DNA of 64,000 nucleotides from Orientallactaga sibirica (taxonomy: Eukaryota > Chordata > Mammalia > Rodentia > Dipodidae): positions 14,522,501 to 14,586,500 of the forward strand of contig JAEOAD010000024.1 of the NCBI GenBank assembly GCA_036365145.1. The letters run 5' to 3'. Positions 11,676 through 23,429 of this stretch are shown here, piece by piece. Each line of letters opens with the position of its first letter. Position 1 is the stretch's first letter. Below the pieces are notes generated by a model. It saw only the letters and a program-made list of their open reading frames with translations, was not told the origin of the DNA and did not search any database. A program made the translations under genes and the position numbers.

Positions 11676-12879
11676 TCCTGATAGGCCAGTTTGGAGAGGG
11701 GTGATCACCTCTGCATCCTTCGCCCCTAACATGGCTCCTGGTATTGAAGAGGCTGCCCATTTTTGAAACAAATAGTGGTTCCCATCCACTGTATCTTGTT
11801 AGGATCCCTCAACATGAACTAAAGGGCTTGTGTGACTATATCTTTCCACTCTTACAACAAAGTACAAAATTTGCATGTTAAATATGAACCACACACAGCC
11901 CATTACAAATAAATGGGTATTAAAGACAATATATTTTTTTTAAAAAGATGAGCATGATTAAATTATTTTGGGGGATTTTTCAAGCAACTGGGTAATTTTT
12001 TATTTAAATACTTGCTATTGATCATAAAACTCGATGCAAGAAGTATCTTTATGAATATAGATGTGGAAAACCCAAGGCTGAGAGCATAAGTCTTTTCAAG
12101 AAGTTTTCCTCTGAGTTTGAAACAAATGCCAAAGAAATAAGGAGGACAAGGCTGTTCACTTGTGCCGATAACACAAACGTACCTTTTAAAAGGAGCAACA
12201 CATTAATAGGAACAAGAAGAAAACATTGGCATGGTCTCCAAGGGTCTCTGCGTTTGCATAGTTCACTTGGCCACCCAGTTGCCTCCCGTTTTCCCACTAG
12301 ACGTCATAACAGCAAATTGCATTGCTGAATCTCCTGAAACAGTGTTGACACACATCAGGGTCACCAGCCAAGTAGAAGCACTATTATTCTTTGAAATTAT
12401 ATTTCAAAACATATATCCTAGGAAGCAGAAAAATGTTCGCCATGTTTCTGCTGTAGTTAAAAGCTTTACAAAAAAATTCTAAATTTTATATCCAGCAGGG
12501 ACTGAGAGAATTAAAGTGAGTGATGACATAAGATCTCTAAAAGACCAATCTCAGCAGGATCCAGTTACAAAAGTTGGGCCATTTCCTTGATTCCTCTCTA
12601 AAGTTTTGACCAAAACATTTGTGCATAAAATAATACACATGTACAAAAATAAATAGGTTAGGTATCCATACAGAGAGTGATCATTACAGCACAATTAAAA
12701 GTATTAAACACAGACAGTGTGAAATGGTGGATTCCCAAACCATCCTGACCCATAATTATGCCAGGACCATTCCTGACCCTTCGCTCTCTTCTGACCACCC
12801 CACCATTATAGTCTTGAGATTGGACGTTAGTCACCTCGATCTGTCAGGAGGAAGGCAGCAGGTGAGACACTTGACGTAT
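11676..12879. other. Unassigned low-repeat sequence
   Basis: 1.2 kb without recognised repeats. 12040-12480 has balanced composition and scattered CpG, including a CRE-like TGACGT-type motif ('gacgtcat') at 12301-12308. No gene seen. Confidence 0.45.
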
Positions 12880-13255
12880 CATGGGCCTGGGTGTCAGACA
12901 GACCTTGCTTTGACCCTTGGCCTTCTTACTAGCTGTGTCATCATGAGTAAGTTTCTTAAAGTTTCCAGTCTTTTAAAAAAATTATTTATTATTTTATGAG
13001 AGAGAGAAAAAGAGAGAACGGAAGAGGCACATAGAGAACGGGCATGCCAGGGCCTCCAGCCACTGCAAACAAACTGCAGACATGTCACCTTGGGCAGCTG
13101 GTTTACTTGGGTACTGGGGAATCGAACCGAGGTCCTTAGGCTTTGCAGGCAAGCTCCTTAACTACTAAGCCATCTCTCCAGCAGAAAGTTTCAAGTCTTA
13201 AAATAGAGGCAAGGATATCAATCTTTTAGATTGTTGGGAACATTCATATGTAGAT
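12880..13255 (+). repeat. MIR SINE, sense, split by a Dip
   Basis: 'ctgggtgtcagacagacc', 'ttactagctgtgtcatcatg', 'agtaagtttcttaaag' follow the MIR core order. After the Dip at 12973-13184 the same element resumes with 'aaaatagaggcaaggatat', its 'aaaatggggataataat' block. Confidence 0.75.
12973..13184 (-). repeat. Dip-type SINE, antisense, inside a MIR
   Basis: Full antisense copy. TSD AAAGTTTCCAGTCTT (12958-12972) and AAAGTTTCAAGTCTT (13185-13199), one mismatch. Lies within an older MIR. Confidence 0.93.
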
Positions 13256-13280
13256 ATAGCTACTAGACAGTGTTAATTTT

Positions 13281-13443
13281 GTTTTGCTTTGATTTTTCTT
13301 TTCTGAGGTAGGGTCTCACTCTAGCCCAGGCTGACCTGGAACTCACTATGTAGTCTCAGGGTGGCCCCAAACTCACAGTGATCCTCCTACCTCTGCCTTC
13401 CGAGTGCTGGGATTAAAGGCATGCAACAACATGCCTGGATGAT
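13281..13443 (-). repeat. B1 SINE, antisense
   Basis: Has 'gaggtagggtctcactctag' and 'gagtgctgggattaaaggc'. TSD AGTGTTAATTTT at 13269-13280 and 13444-13455. Confidence 0.95.
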
Positions 13444-13455
13444 AGTGTTAATTTT

Positions 13456-14407
13456 TAATAAGATCATGAGAGAATTTTGAGAATCCAAACACTGAAATAG
13501 TCGCCACTGAAGATAAGAAAAATATCTGGTTTCATTTAATGAATCTGCTTGATATGCAAAGTCCTTGAAAATTACAAGGAAAATGATCCTAAGGGGAGCC
13601 AAAGGCCAGTAGATTGGACCAGCCAGAGGTTATATATAAAAACACAGGGTGGAGCTGGAAAGAAAACTAGACTCATGATTTTCAGTTTAGAAGTTTGGGG
13701 ATTGGGGTTTTCGTTTCTCCTTGTTTTCTCGAAGCACCTTCTTTTCCCAGCAGGCTCATCTGAAAGTGGGTGGGACCTTGACAAATCCTGTTGTGTTTCA
13801 TGTTTTACAATACCTCTCCACTTCTCCAAACACTGTCTTCACCCTGGTGCAATCAGGTGAAAAGATTTATGAACATCAGTTCTTACAAGCCTGTTGATCA
13901 AGGGGGAGTGGGAAGGGTTTCCCTTCATCTGTCGCCTCCTTAAGCCAACCTGGGGTACATGCCATCTGCCTCTCCCAGCATGGCCCAGGAGGCCCGGGAT
14001 TGGCCTTTAGAAGGTGCCCAAGACAGGCCCACGCACAGGAATCGCATTATTGTCCTTCCCCTCTTCTGCCTTCTGATTCGTCTCTCGTGTTTGCCCTCGG
14101 GCTGAGGTTTGGGTATCTCCCTTAATTCAGCTCTTGGCCTGTCTCTGTTCTAATACCCAGAGGTCGACTCTGGCTTCCGGCATTGTTGGGCCTCCTACTT
14201 CCTAGGCAGGACTTGATATTCATCTTTGGTTTCCCAGCCAAGCACAGACCTGCTCCAAGTTTCACTCTCATTAACTCAGCAATGTGACAGGCCAAAAGTG
14301 CTAGTGACAGCTCCGTCTTGCTTAGATTTTGTTTGTTTTGTTTTCTACCATCTATGGTCATCAGTGGGTGAAGTATTCATGATCAAATGCTCCCTTTTTC
14401 CTTCACT
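13456..14407. other. Unassigned sequence
   Basis: No repeat recognised; open frames up to 103 codons without recognisable domains. Confidence 0.45.
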
Positions 14408-14569
14408 TTTTTTTGTTTTGTTTTTTGGTTTTTCGAGGTAGGGTCTCACTCTAGCCCAGGCTGACCTGGAATCACTGTGTATTCTCAGGGTGGCCTCGAA
14501 CTCATGGCGATCCTCCTACCTCTGCCTCCTGAGTGCTGGGATTAAAGGCGTGCGCCACCATGCCCGGCT
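14408..14569 (-). repeat. B1 SINE, antisense
   Basis: Well-preserved copy ending 'gcgtgcgccaccatgcccgg', so likely younger than most B1 here. Short flanking TTCCTTC repeat may be the TSD. Confidence 0.95.
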
Positions 14570-15370
14570 TCCTTCCCTTTTACCAATGTTTTATCCTTAG
14601 AAACAGAAAGGGAATTGTGATAGTGAAAGGCTGGGTACCAAGGGAGGAGGGAAGTTGTTGTTTAAAGAGGAGAGAGTTTTATATTGGAAGATCTGGAGAA
14701 CTGTAAGATGATATGCATAACAATTTGGATGAACCTCACACTACTGAACTGTATCATGCATGAACTGAACATGCAGCAACATGGTTTGAATGATTATATT
14801 ATGTGTCCCTTATTTGCTGGTTTATTTTTTTAAGTCCCTTCAAGGGGACCATTCCCAGAAGTACAGCCCTGCCAGGCTGACAAGTAGTGAATGGACAGCA
14901 CAGACTAAATCCTTTCCATTTCCCTGTTCCAAAACTCACTTAATATAGCTGTCCTTGGATAGAGGACATATCACATACTAAACTGATAAGAACAAATCCT
15001 ACGCTTGCTCTTAGCCAAAAGGCTGAAAACAAAGTTATGTGCTTCTTTTCTCCAAAAAACAAAACAAAAAAAATTATTTTTAAAGGAAGGATATAACATT
15101 GTTTGCTCCTGTGTTCTGTTCTGTATGCTGCCTTTTGGTGTTAAATAAGGTGTTGAACTCACAAGTGCTTATTCCTTTCAACTCTTAGAAACAAAGCCTT
15201 CTGCCTAAACCTATCTTTGTGTTTGCACACATGTGATTTCATACTTCATGGGCCTCATCCAGTGATATGAAAGGACTCACACCATGAGAAGTAGCTGAGC
15301 AACAGCTACACATTGCGGATATGAAGGTGAATCACGTACAGGCCATCGTACATTGACACTTAACACCTTT
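14570..15370. other. Unassigned sequence
   Basis: Nothing recognised. Confidence 0.5.
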
Positions 15371-15558
15371 TCATATTTTTACTTTTGTATTTGGGAGAGA
15401 GAGAAAGAGAAGAGGCAGATAAGGGAGAATGAGTATGGGTGCACCAGGGCCCCCTGCTACTGCAAACGAACTCAGACACACGCACCACTTTGTGTATCTG
15501 GCATTATGTGGGTCCTGGGGCATCGAACCAGGGCTGTCAGTCTTGGCAAGCCAGTGCC
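15371..15558 (-). repeat. Dip-type SINE, antisense, head missing
   Basis: GA-rich tract, 'ctactgcaaacgaactcag', 'gtgggtcctggggcatcgaa'; it fades out before the usual 'taagccatctctccagcc' head, so the 5' end of the element is truncated or diverged. Confidence 0.85.
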
Positions 15559-15667
15559 CATTTGGAAAGCAAACTTTGGATTAAGTTCTGTTGAAAGGGG
15601 GATCAATGTTTATTAAGATCTGGGTGCCCAGCAGAGTAATGAGGCATCTCACACATGACAGTTTTTT

Positions 15668-15780
15668 CTCCATTTTAAATGACACAGCCAGGTTTAAAGA
15701 ATTTCCAAAGGTCATTTAACTAATAAGACCTAGAGATGGTCTTTGAAACTAATGTCTGCTTGATACCATGGAAAGTAGTT
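15668..15780 (-). repeat. MIR SINE, antisense
   Basis: 'ctccattttaaatgacacag', 'aaagaatttccaaaggtcat', then an 'actaataagacctagagat' block match the antisense MIR core order. Confidence 0.6.
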
Positions 15781-15917
15781 TAATGTGTTGGGAATTCTAT
15801 GTGAGCTAATGTCTGACGGAGAAAAGAGGAGGTTTTGCCACTATCTGGAGCTGGTCAGGTAAGAAAAGGAATCATCTAAGAAGGAGGAATGATATTAGCA
15901 AAAAAAAAAAAAAAAAA

Positions 15918-16148
15918 CTGGAGAGATGGCTAAGCAGTTAAGGCATTTGCCTGCAAAGCAAAAGGACCCAGGTTCAATTCCCCAGGAGTCACATAAGCCA
16001 GATGTACAAAAGTGCACATGCATATGAAGTTCGTTTGCAGTGGCTAGAGGCCCTGGTGGGACCATTCTCTCTTTATCTATCTCCTCTCTCTCTCTATCTG
16101 CTTGCAACTTAATTAATTTAAAAATTAAAAACAAAACAAAACAAAACA
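15918..16148 (+). repeat. Dip-type SINE, sense
   Basis: Preceded by an 18-base A run. Head 'ctggagagatggctaagcag', B box 'ggttcaattcccc', tail with (ACAAA)n. TSD not clear. Confidence 0.88.
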
Positions 16149-16264
16149 GAATGAGGGACGTGAGGTTTGTGTGTTCAAGCTGAGGTAGAGTTGGCTTGTG
16201 TACCAGCTAAGTTCTTGCTGGGACAAAAATACCTGACCACAAGCAACTGAAGAAAAGGTTTATA

Positions 16265-16497
16265 GGCTGGGGAAATGGCTTAGTGGTTAAGACGTTTGCC
16301 TGTGAAGCCTAAGGACCATGGATCAATTTCCCAGGACCCATGTAAGCCAGATGCACAAGAGGTGCATGTGTCTGGAGTTCGTCTGAAGTGGCTAAAGGCC
16401 CCGGTGTGCCCATTTTCTCTTTCTCTTTATCTGCCTCTTTTTCTTTCTCTCTCAAATAAATAAATAAAAATACATTTAAAAAACTCATGTTTAAAAA
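16265..16497 (+). repeat. Dip-type SINE, sense (first of cluster)
   Basis: Full copy. TSD AGAAAAGGTTTATA at 16251-16264, with a one-mismatch copy at 16502-16515. Confidence 0.9.
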
Positions 16498-16515
16498 GAA
16501 AAGGAAAGGTTTATA

Positions 16516-16722
16516 GATTGCTCACTGGTTAAGGTGTTTGGTTGCAAAGCCTGACAGTCCGGGTTCGATTCCCCAGTACCCACATAAAGCCAGATGCACA
16601 AAGTACAGCATGCATCTGGAGTTTGCAGTGGCAGGAGACCCTGGCATGTCCACTTTCTTTCTCTCTCTCTCTCTCTCCTCCCACCTTACAAATAAATATT
16701 TTTTTTAAAAAAAAATAAAGTT
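16516..16722 (+). repeat. Dip-type SINE subfamily B, sense
   Basis: Lacks the first about 10 bases of the head. Carries 'acccacataaagccagatg' and 'gcacaaagtacagc' instead of the common 'acgtaagccagatgcacaag', marking a second subfamily. Confidence 0.87.
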
Positions 16723-16907
16723 TTGGGATGCCATAGTGGTTAAGACACTTGCCTGTGAAGCCTAAGGACCCTTGTTAGCAAATTTCCAGATCCCACATAA
16801 GTCAGGCACACAAGGTGACATATGCATCTGGAGTTTGATCACAGTGGCTGGAGACCCTGGTGCACCAATTTTCTCTCTCTCTCCTCATTAAAAAAAAAAA
16901 AAAAAAA
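16723..16907 (+). repeat. Dip-type SINE, sense, diverged
   Basis: Head starts at 'atagtggttaagac'; B box degraded. Ends in an 18-base A run directly before a B1. Confidence 0.82.
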
Positions 16908-16910
16908 GAG

Positions 16911-17058
16911 GCCAGGCATGGTGGCTCACGCCTTTAAACCCAGCACTCAGGAGGCAGAGGTAGGAGGATCGCCATGAGTTTGAGGCCAGCCTGAGACTAC
17001 AGAATTCCAGGTTAGCCTGAGCTAGAGAGAGACCCTATCTCTAAAAACCATAAAGAAA
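16911..17058 (+). repeat. B1 SINE, sense
   Basis: 'gccaggcatggtggctcacg' to 'agagaccctatctctaaaaa'. Follows the A tail of the previous SINE, a typical L1-endonuclease landing site. Confidence 0.95.
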
Positions 17059-17210
17059 AAAAAAGAAAAGGTACTTATTGTGGTTGATGTTTCAAGGAGA
17101 TATTGCTCACAGTGATGGGGAAGGTATGACTGGCTACAGTTACATCTCAGCTGGAAGCAGGAACCAAGAGTGAACAGGAAGTGAGCCTGTGCTATAAAAA
17201 GTCAAGACCA

Positions 17211-17474
17211 GGCTGGAGAAATGGCTTAGTGGTTAAGGCACCTGCCTGCTAAGCCTAAGAACCCGGTTCCAATCTCCAGATCTCACGTTTAGCCAGATGC
17301 AAAGTGACGCAAGGGTGCAATGCCACACTTTCCCACAAGGGGGCTAACATATCTGAATTTCGTTCTCAGCAGCTGAGAGACTGCTGGCGCACCCATCTCT
17401 ATCTCCCTCTCCCTCTCTGTCTCTCTCTGTGTCTCTCTCCAAAAATAAAATAAAATAATAATTTTTTTTTTTTT
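17211..17474 (+). repeat. Dip-type SINE subfamily C (internal extension)
   Basis: Carries about 30 extra bases between 'gccagatgc' and the CTGAATTCG block ('aaagtgacgcaagggtgc' and onward). TSD AAAAGTCAAGACC at 17197-17209 and 17475-17487. Confidence 0.9.
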
Positions 17475-17644
17475 AAAAGTCAAGACCTACCCACAATGGC
17501 CCACTTCCTCTTGCAAGGCTCTTCTTCCTAAAGGTTCCACAACCTTCTCAAACAATATGGGGTGCTTGCAGTAGGTTAATTTGTAGAAACCAAAAGTGGA
17601 CTAGAAGTTAACAGGGGCTGGATAAAGTTCTAGAAATGGATAAT

Positions 17645-17970
17645 TGTCATGGCTTGCAGTAATGGCCAGGGAACATGGCTGAGGTCGTGACAGTGCTAGC
17701 CACATGATCATGAGGGCCTGAGTTCAATCCTTAGCATCCACGTAAAAAGCTGGGCACAGCCCCATGTGCCTGTAACTCCAGTCCTGCGTGGGGTGGAGAC
17801 AGGAGGATCACTGGGACACACTGGTCAGCCAGTTTAATCAAAAAGAGCAGCTTCCTGCTCAATGAGAGATGGACAGCATGAAAAAGTGATACAGGAGGAC
17901 ACTCAATGCTTCTGCATACACACATGCATACACTGTACACACCCACCACGGACACACACACACATACACA
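17645..17970 (+). repeat. B4-like SINE (tRNA head plus B1-like part), sense
   Basis: tRNA-like part with B box 'gagttcaatccttagc', then 'gcctgtaactccagtcctg', 'aggaggatcactgggacaca', ending in an (AC)-rich tail. This order of a tRNA-like head followed by a B1-like segment is typical of rodent B4. The same layout occurs at 49553-50160. Confidence 0.65.
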
Positions 17971-19740
17971 AACATTGACTACAATGGTAAATTTATGTCA
18001 GGTATATTTTACCATGATTATTTTTTAATGCAAGATGTTATTCAAATTCATTTCTCAAAAGCTAGTATCTCACCATGGCTCAGCGAAGATGCAAGTGTTT
18101 CATGTGGTGAATACTGGTCACAGGTAGTTCCTGAGCCCTTGAACTGTGGCTAGTCTTAATGACAATATGTGATATGTACATGTGAAATTTATGTAGTGGG
18201 TTTTGAAAGATAACTATTTAAAACTTGAATTTAAAATATCTCATTAACGATGTTGTATGGAGATCACATGTTGAAATGATAATTTTTTTGATATGGTGAG
18301 CTAATAAAATATGTTTTCAAGATTAAAAAATAAGAATAATGAGGACAACAACAGGAGGTCAGACAGGCACCTACACAAAGTCCTGGACCTGACATTCCTC
18401 TAAGAAGTTTGGATTTCAAGATCTATGAGGTGGAAAACCATGAACATTTTGTAAGCAGAAAGATTATAGGACCAAGAGACATGCCCTAAGTAGGCTTATC
18501 AAGGAAAGGTGTGCAAAGTGAACTGACAGAAGGCTAGGAGAATGGGAAAGAATTGCTAAAGTTTTTATTCTTTTCTATCCCTTTTTAAGTTAATACTGGC
18601 CTTGACATTGGAAATATGTCCTTAACACTGTCTAGGACTCAATCGTGTGTTTGCCTGAAATGACTTGTTTCTAAATCATTTAAATATGATATTACTTTAC
18701 TTCCCCACCCCCCAAAAAAAGTCTGTAGGTTTAAAACATAATTTGAAGCTCATTTTCCAGAAAGGAATCCAATTTGGCTTTTGTTATTTCTGGTCAGATA
18801 TTATATGATTTTATTTTTTATTGCAAGTCTTTAGAATGGTTCACAGATGTTGCTGCTAAAACAGATCCTCCTGGAACTATTTGGTTTCAGAAAATCTCTG
18901 TTGCCATGGATTAAATTAATAGGTGACCTCTTGTTTAAAATTCAAGCTTGTGTTCACTTTTAGAAATTAATAAATTCGTATAATATAGTGGTAGGGTAGG
19001 TGACATTGAAAACACTGGCCACGGGTCCACATTGTTGTGTTTAACTTTGAGCTGTACTTCACTCATATGTGAGGTCATCTCTTTCCAAATTAACCTGGCT
19101 AATATTTTTATAAATTAATAAATCCATATTCCTACAACTGTACTGGAAAAAATACAGTCATTATTAAAATTTCTTATGAATATAATTTTCTATACAGATG
19201 CACTAAGATTTAACAGAAAAATTTTCACTAGGAATAATTTAACAAAATCTTATCTGATTTAGGTATCAAGTAAAATTTAGCTGAGTTCTGCACAAACTGA
19301 TGCTGTATGGCAGGCACCTCCACAATGTTGCCCTTGGTGTCCCTCTCAGACATTCTTCCCTTAGCAAGCTCAGCATTACCACCAATCAAGGCTGCATTGT
19401 CCTATATAGGAGGCCCAAAGCACTTGCAAGTCTCCACCTCCAATTCTGACCCAACTCTCAAGACTCAACCCACATTATTCTACTCTGCATCTTTCTATCC
19501 TGCACCTGACATGCAAGGTGTTCAACTCAACCACCCAAAGCCGCGTTGTTGCTCATGGATCGGGTGCTCAGAGTAGGAAGCTTCCATCAGCAGCTTCCAA
19601 GTTATGTTCCAGGGACACTAAACCCCCCAAGCTTATGTTGTAAAAGAGATTCATGGTCAAAAAAAATTTTTTTTACATACTATGACACATTCATTGGAGA
19701 TTTTAAAAGTTTCGAAAAGCTCTTATGACTTCTGCAGTGG
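17971..19740. other. Unassigned low-repeat sequence
   Basis: 1.8 kb without a recognised repeat. A plus-strand frame of 89 codons at 19307-19576 has no recognisable domain. No gene seen. Confidence 0.45.
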
Positions 19741-19756
19741 AAAAGATGCTTGTTTA

Positions 19757-19960
19757 GGGCTGGAGGGATGGCTTAGCAGTTAAGGCATTTGCCTGCAAAG
19801 CCAAAGTTTGATTCCCCAGGACTCACGTTAGCCAGATGCACAAGGGGGCACACAAATCTGGAGTTCGTTTGCAGTGGCTGGAAGCCCTGGCACACCCATT
19901 CTCTCTCTCTCCCTTTCTCTGTCAAATAAATAAATGAATTAAAATATTTTTTTAAAAAAG
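19757..19960 (+). repeat. Dip-type SINE, sense
   Basis: Full copy; 16-bp TSD AAAAGATGCTTGTTTA (19741-19756) and AAAAGATTCTTGTTTA (19961-19976), one mismatch. Confidence 0.93.
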
Positions 19961-20021
19961 AAAAGATTCTTGTTTAGTTTAACCTACTATTTTATTTGAT
20001 TTTGGTGCTCTGTTAAAAACA

Positions 20022-20225
20022 GTATTTATCTATTTATTTATTTGCAAGCAGAGAGAGAAAGAAAGACTGACACAGAGAGAGAATGGCCATGCTAGGGCCT
20101 CTAGCCACTGCAAATGAACTCCAGATGCATGTGCCTCTTTATGCATCTGTTTTTCCATGGGTACTGGGGAATTGAACCCAGGTTGTTAGGCTTTGCCTTA
20201 ACCTCTGAGCTGTCTCTCCATCCCT
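20022..20225 (-). repeat. Dip-type SINE subfamily B, antisense
   Basis: 'tttatttgcaagcagagaga' tail junction and 'ccatgggtactggggaattg' mark subfamily B. The head is shortened ('gagctgtctctccatccc'). Confidence 0.87.
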
Positions 20226-20374
20226 ATGAATCCCTTCTCTGCATAGTATCATTTAACATTCTAAAAAAGTAGTGTTTACAAAAGACACTTAGAACAGTAG
20301 CTATATATCATTTTTCACTCTTCCTATATCTTAACTGCTACATCAATTCATCATGTCTTTGTGTAGTCACACCT

Positions 20375-20600
20375 AAAGGTGTATCTTGAGGCAGACTGCC
20401 TGAATTCACCTCCTCACTTCACTTATCACTTGTGAGATCCAGGCAAGCACCATCAAGTGTCTTCCCAGTTTTCAGATTTTTTTCTTTTTTAGAAGGGGCT
20501 GGTGTCTCTTACAGGATTGCAATAACTAAATCAAGCACTGCATTCAAGGTACTTTGAAGAATGCCCAGAACACAGTATCCACTCAATGCATGTTTACTTT
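20375..20600 (+). repeat. MIR SINE, sense, near full length
   Basis: 'gaggcagactgcctgaattc', 'acttatcacttgtgagatcc', 'cttcccagttttcag', then a 3' end with 'agaatgcccagaacacagta' and 'ccactcaatgcatg', in MIR order. Confidence 0.75.
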
Positions 20601-20849
20601 TATTACCATGATGGCTCTCACATGTTGGCTATTTTCTAAAATGTCATAATTGACAACTCCATAGTTTAGGTACTCAATATTTCTTGTTTTGTTTTTCCTC
20701 CAGCCCAATAATAGCAGCCGTTCACACTTAGTAGCTTGGTTATTTGTAAATTTGCTCAGTATTTTCTTGTACATTATCCAATTAGCCTAATAACTACTTC
20801 ATTCCTCTGTTCACACACCCTGTGCTTTATAATTCATTCACTACACTGC

Positions 20850-21082
20850 CATTTAATTATTTCTAAACGCGAATTTAATGATGCCATTCCCATGATCAGG
20901 ACCATTTAATGATCTGCCTTTATCTATACAATGTAGAGAAGAAACTCCTCAAGATGGTGGACACACCCCTGACTCCCACACTCCCCGTCTTGTGGTTTTA
21001 TAATCCAGGCACTCTGCAATACCCCTCCAGTAGAGAATACACAATGGGTTTTCAGCCCTCCTGGCTTGGATGATATGTGTCT

Positions 21083-21114
<32 letters not shown>

Positions 21115-21460
21115 AAGGGAGAGAGAAAGAGAGAGGAAAGAAGGGAGAATGGGCGCACCAGGGCCTCTAGCCACTGTAAATGAACTCCAGACACATGTGC
21201 CACTATGTGCATCTGGCTTATGTGGGACCTGGAGAATCGAACCGGGGTCCTCAGGCTTCACAGGCATATGCCTTAACCACTAAGCCATCTCTCCAGCCCT
21301 GATATGTGTTTTTTGATGTTTTTTTGGTTTTGCTTTCCTTGAACAACCTTTTTTTTTTCCTGCTTGCTAAAAATCCTACTCACATCTTTCACGTGCATGT
21401 CAGATTTTATTGGCTCCATGAAATATGTTCTCAGTTTTATGTGGGTAACAGCTTTCTCTT
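20850..21460 (+). repeat. L2 LINE fragment, sense, split by a Dip
   Basis: 'gaatttaatgatgccattcc', 'atctgcctttatctatacaa', 'agaagaaactcctcaagatg' follow L2 ORF2-end order; sequence after the Dip continues with 'cttgaacaacc' and 'ctcacatctttcacgtgc'. Diverged; right edge uncertain. Confidence 0.5.
21081..21299 (-). repeat. Dip-type SINE, antisense, with (TA)n tail
   Basis: The tail has become a perfect (TA)n at 21083-21110. TSD TGATATGTGT at 21071-21080 and 21300-21309. Confidence 0.93.
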
Positions 21461-22440
21461 GATTGTTAAAAACATATAACATATACTGTTATACTATATG
21501 CTATATAATAAATTATACAGAGACTATCTTCCACATTAAATTGCAAGTGCAACAGAAGGTGACATGCTACCTGTTCTTTTGCGTTTTACAAGGCAAAGAA
21601 AATGCCTTACTTATATAGGAACATATATACTTACTGACTGAATTTGCCTATATAGGAGGCTTCTTACTACTATTGTTAACACATGTCACACTTATAGCAA
21701 CTATTGCACCTTACACAGTGAATCGGTTGGTAATTTCTCTGCCAAAAGTTTCTGCTCATTACAAAAGAATTCACAACAGGATTCCTTTGCATGGAAATTT
21801 TGCAAAGTACACCTACAACACACACCTGTATCCACAGACTTTCCCAGGATTCTGTCTTCTGTGTTTCTTCTTGGTATAGTTATTATCATGTTTTTAATGG
21901 GATTCTCTTTAGTTCCAAAGGCCAATTAATGTATACGAAAATGCTATCTCCATGTTTCTGATGGAGATTTCCTGGTTGGCTCTATGCAACATGATCTTAT
22001 CTGTAGTCTTCTACCCTAATCTAAGTTCACTTGCGGGTCAGGTGTCCCCGGTTTGTTTCTGATTCAATGACCTCATCTCCTTCAAAGGGCTACTATTGGA
22101 AAATCACGCTGCAGTCTTATCTATGATAGAGGCACTTTTTCCAGACCTAAAGTGTAGTGAGTCGGCTGTGTATTGTTCTCAACACCTCCGTTCCTGGCTA
22201 TTGATCTGTCTTGGAAACACTGGCTGCAAGTAGGAGGAATAACTCCTTCAAAAGCCTTTCATTTTCCTATATTAATTAATCTGCTTTCCAAAGTTTAAGT
22301 GTTTGTGTTTGAAAGGCATGGATTCTACTTTTTGTTTTCTTTCCACTTTGTAAGTCCCATAGGACTTGTGCCGATTTAAGTAGGAGTCAACCCTGTGACA
22401 TGGAAAGTTCAGGATAATATTGTATAATACATTTTCATTG
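21461..22440. other. Unassigned sequence
   Basis: Nothing recognised. Confidence 0.5.
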
Positions 22441-22448
22441 TTCATCCT

Positions 22449-22582
22449 GTTTTTTGGTTTTGTTTTGAGGTAGGGTCTCACTCTAGCTCAGGCTAGAATT
22501 CACCATGTAGTCTCAGGGTGGCCTTGAACTCACAGTGATCCTCCTACCTCTGCCTCCCAAGTGCTGGGATTAAAGGCATGCA
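22449..22582 (-). repeat. B1 SINE, antisense, 5' truncated
   Basis: Standard body but lacking 'caccacgcccgg' at its right edge (the 5' end of the element). TSD TTCATCCT at 22441-22448 and 22583-22590. Confidence 0.93.
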
Positions 22583-22739
22583 TTCATCCTCGTTTCACAG
22601 ATTCACACCTATTATGTGAATCTCATGCTACTTACCATGACTTGGGTAGTTCAATTCCATTTTGTCAGTTAATAATAAACTATTATCTATCCGTGTTATG
22701 CCTTTGCCGAGAATTTTTTTCCCCAGAAACTACTTTATA

Positions 22740-22905
22740 GTTATTATCTAATCTTTATAAACCATGGAGGAAGTTTTCTCATCTAACAGATGGTAAATGA
22801 TTAAGGAGAAGACAGTTAAAGATCCTGCTCAAGGTGACATGGCAATTCAGTGATGGAATAATACTGAGTGTTCATTTTCCATAGTTCAGTTTTCAAACCT
22901 CATGA
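22740..22905 (-). repeat. MIR SINE, antisense
   Basis: 'ctcatctaacagatggtaaa', 'gatcctgctcaaggtgacat' and 'ggcaattcagtgatgg' match the antisense MIR core in order. Confidence 0.65.
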
Positions 22906-23228
22906 CATTGTCTGAGTTGAACACATGTACAGTTGTGGCACTTTTCTTGCAAATAATTGAGTAGCTTGATAAAAAGGAGAGTGTGCATGTATTTGTATAC
23001 AGTAGTTCTATAGAGAATTATCTGCTGAATGTGTTGATTTTCACCATGCCTGGCCATTATTTACATATTTATGAAGCCAGGGATTAATTATGAAAGTAGT
23101 AACAACCATAGATATGTATTCATTTATACACTTATTAATACTTTCCCCAGAAGTTGTAGGTACCCAAAATAATTTTGAAGACTATGTTATATTTTTAAAA
23201 TATATATATATATATATATACATATTCA

Positions 23229-23380
23229 GGCTGGAGAGATGGCTTAGCAATTAAGGTACTTGCCTGCAAACCCGAAGGCCCCCAGTACCCATGTAAGCCA
23301 GATGCACACAAGGGGTCACATACATCTGGAGTTCATTTGCAATGGCTAGAGGCTTTGGCATGCCCAATTCTCTTTCTCTC

Positions 23381-23428
<48 letters not shown>
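23229..23428 (+). repeat. Dip-type SINE, sense, long (AAAT)n tail
   Basis: Preceded by a (TA)n tract at about 23200-23221. Body shortened around the B box. Tail is about 12 AAAT units (23383-23428). Confidence 0.92.

Positions 23429-23429
<1 letters not shown>

Larger units (their letters stand above)
16201..17560 (-). repeat. MaLR-like LTR, antisense, split by five SINEs
   Basis: Blocks at 16201-16264, about 17070-17209 and 17475-17560 form one antisense element: 'gttcttgctgggacaaaaat acctgacc' like start, 'ggttgatgtttcaagg', then 'cacttcctcttgcaaggctc'. The same order, with only one SINE inside, occurs at 44593-45195, and the sense form at 26432-27416. TG...ACA ends and a sense-strand 'gagccaaaa..aaa' poly(A) signal elsewhere suggest an ERVL-MaLR type LTR; the subfamily is not resolved. 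Confidence 0.6.

Noticed and set aside
23381..23428. CRISPR-like regular repeats at (AAAT)n tails
   Set aside because: Simple-sequence SINE tails without spacers in a eukaryotic genome.
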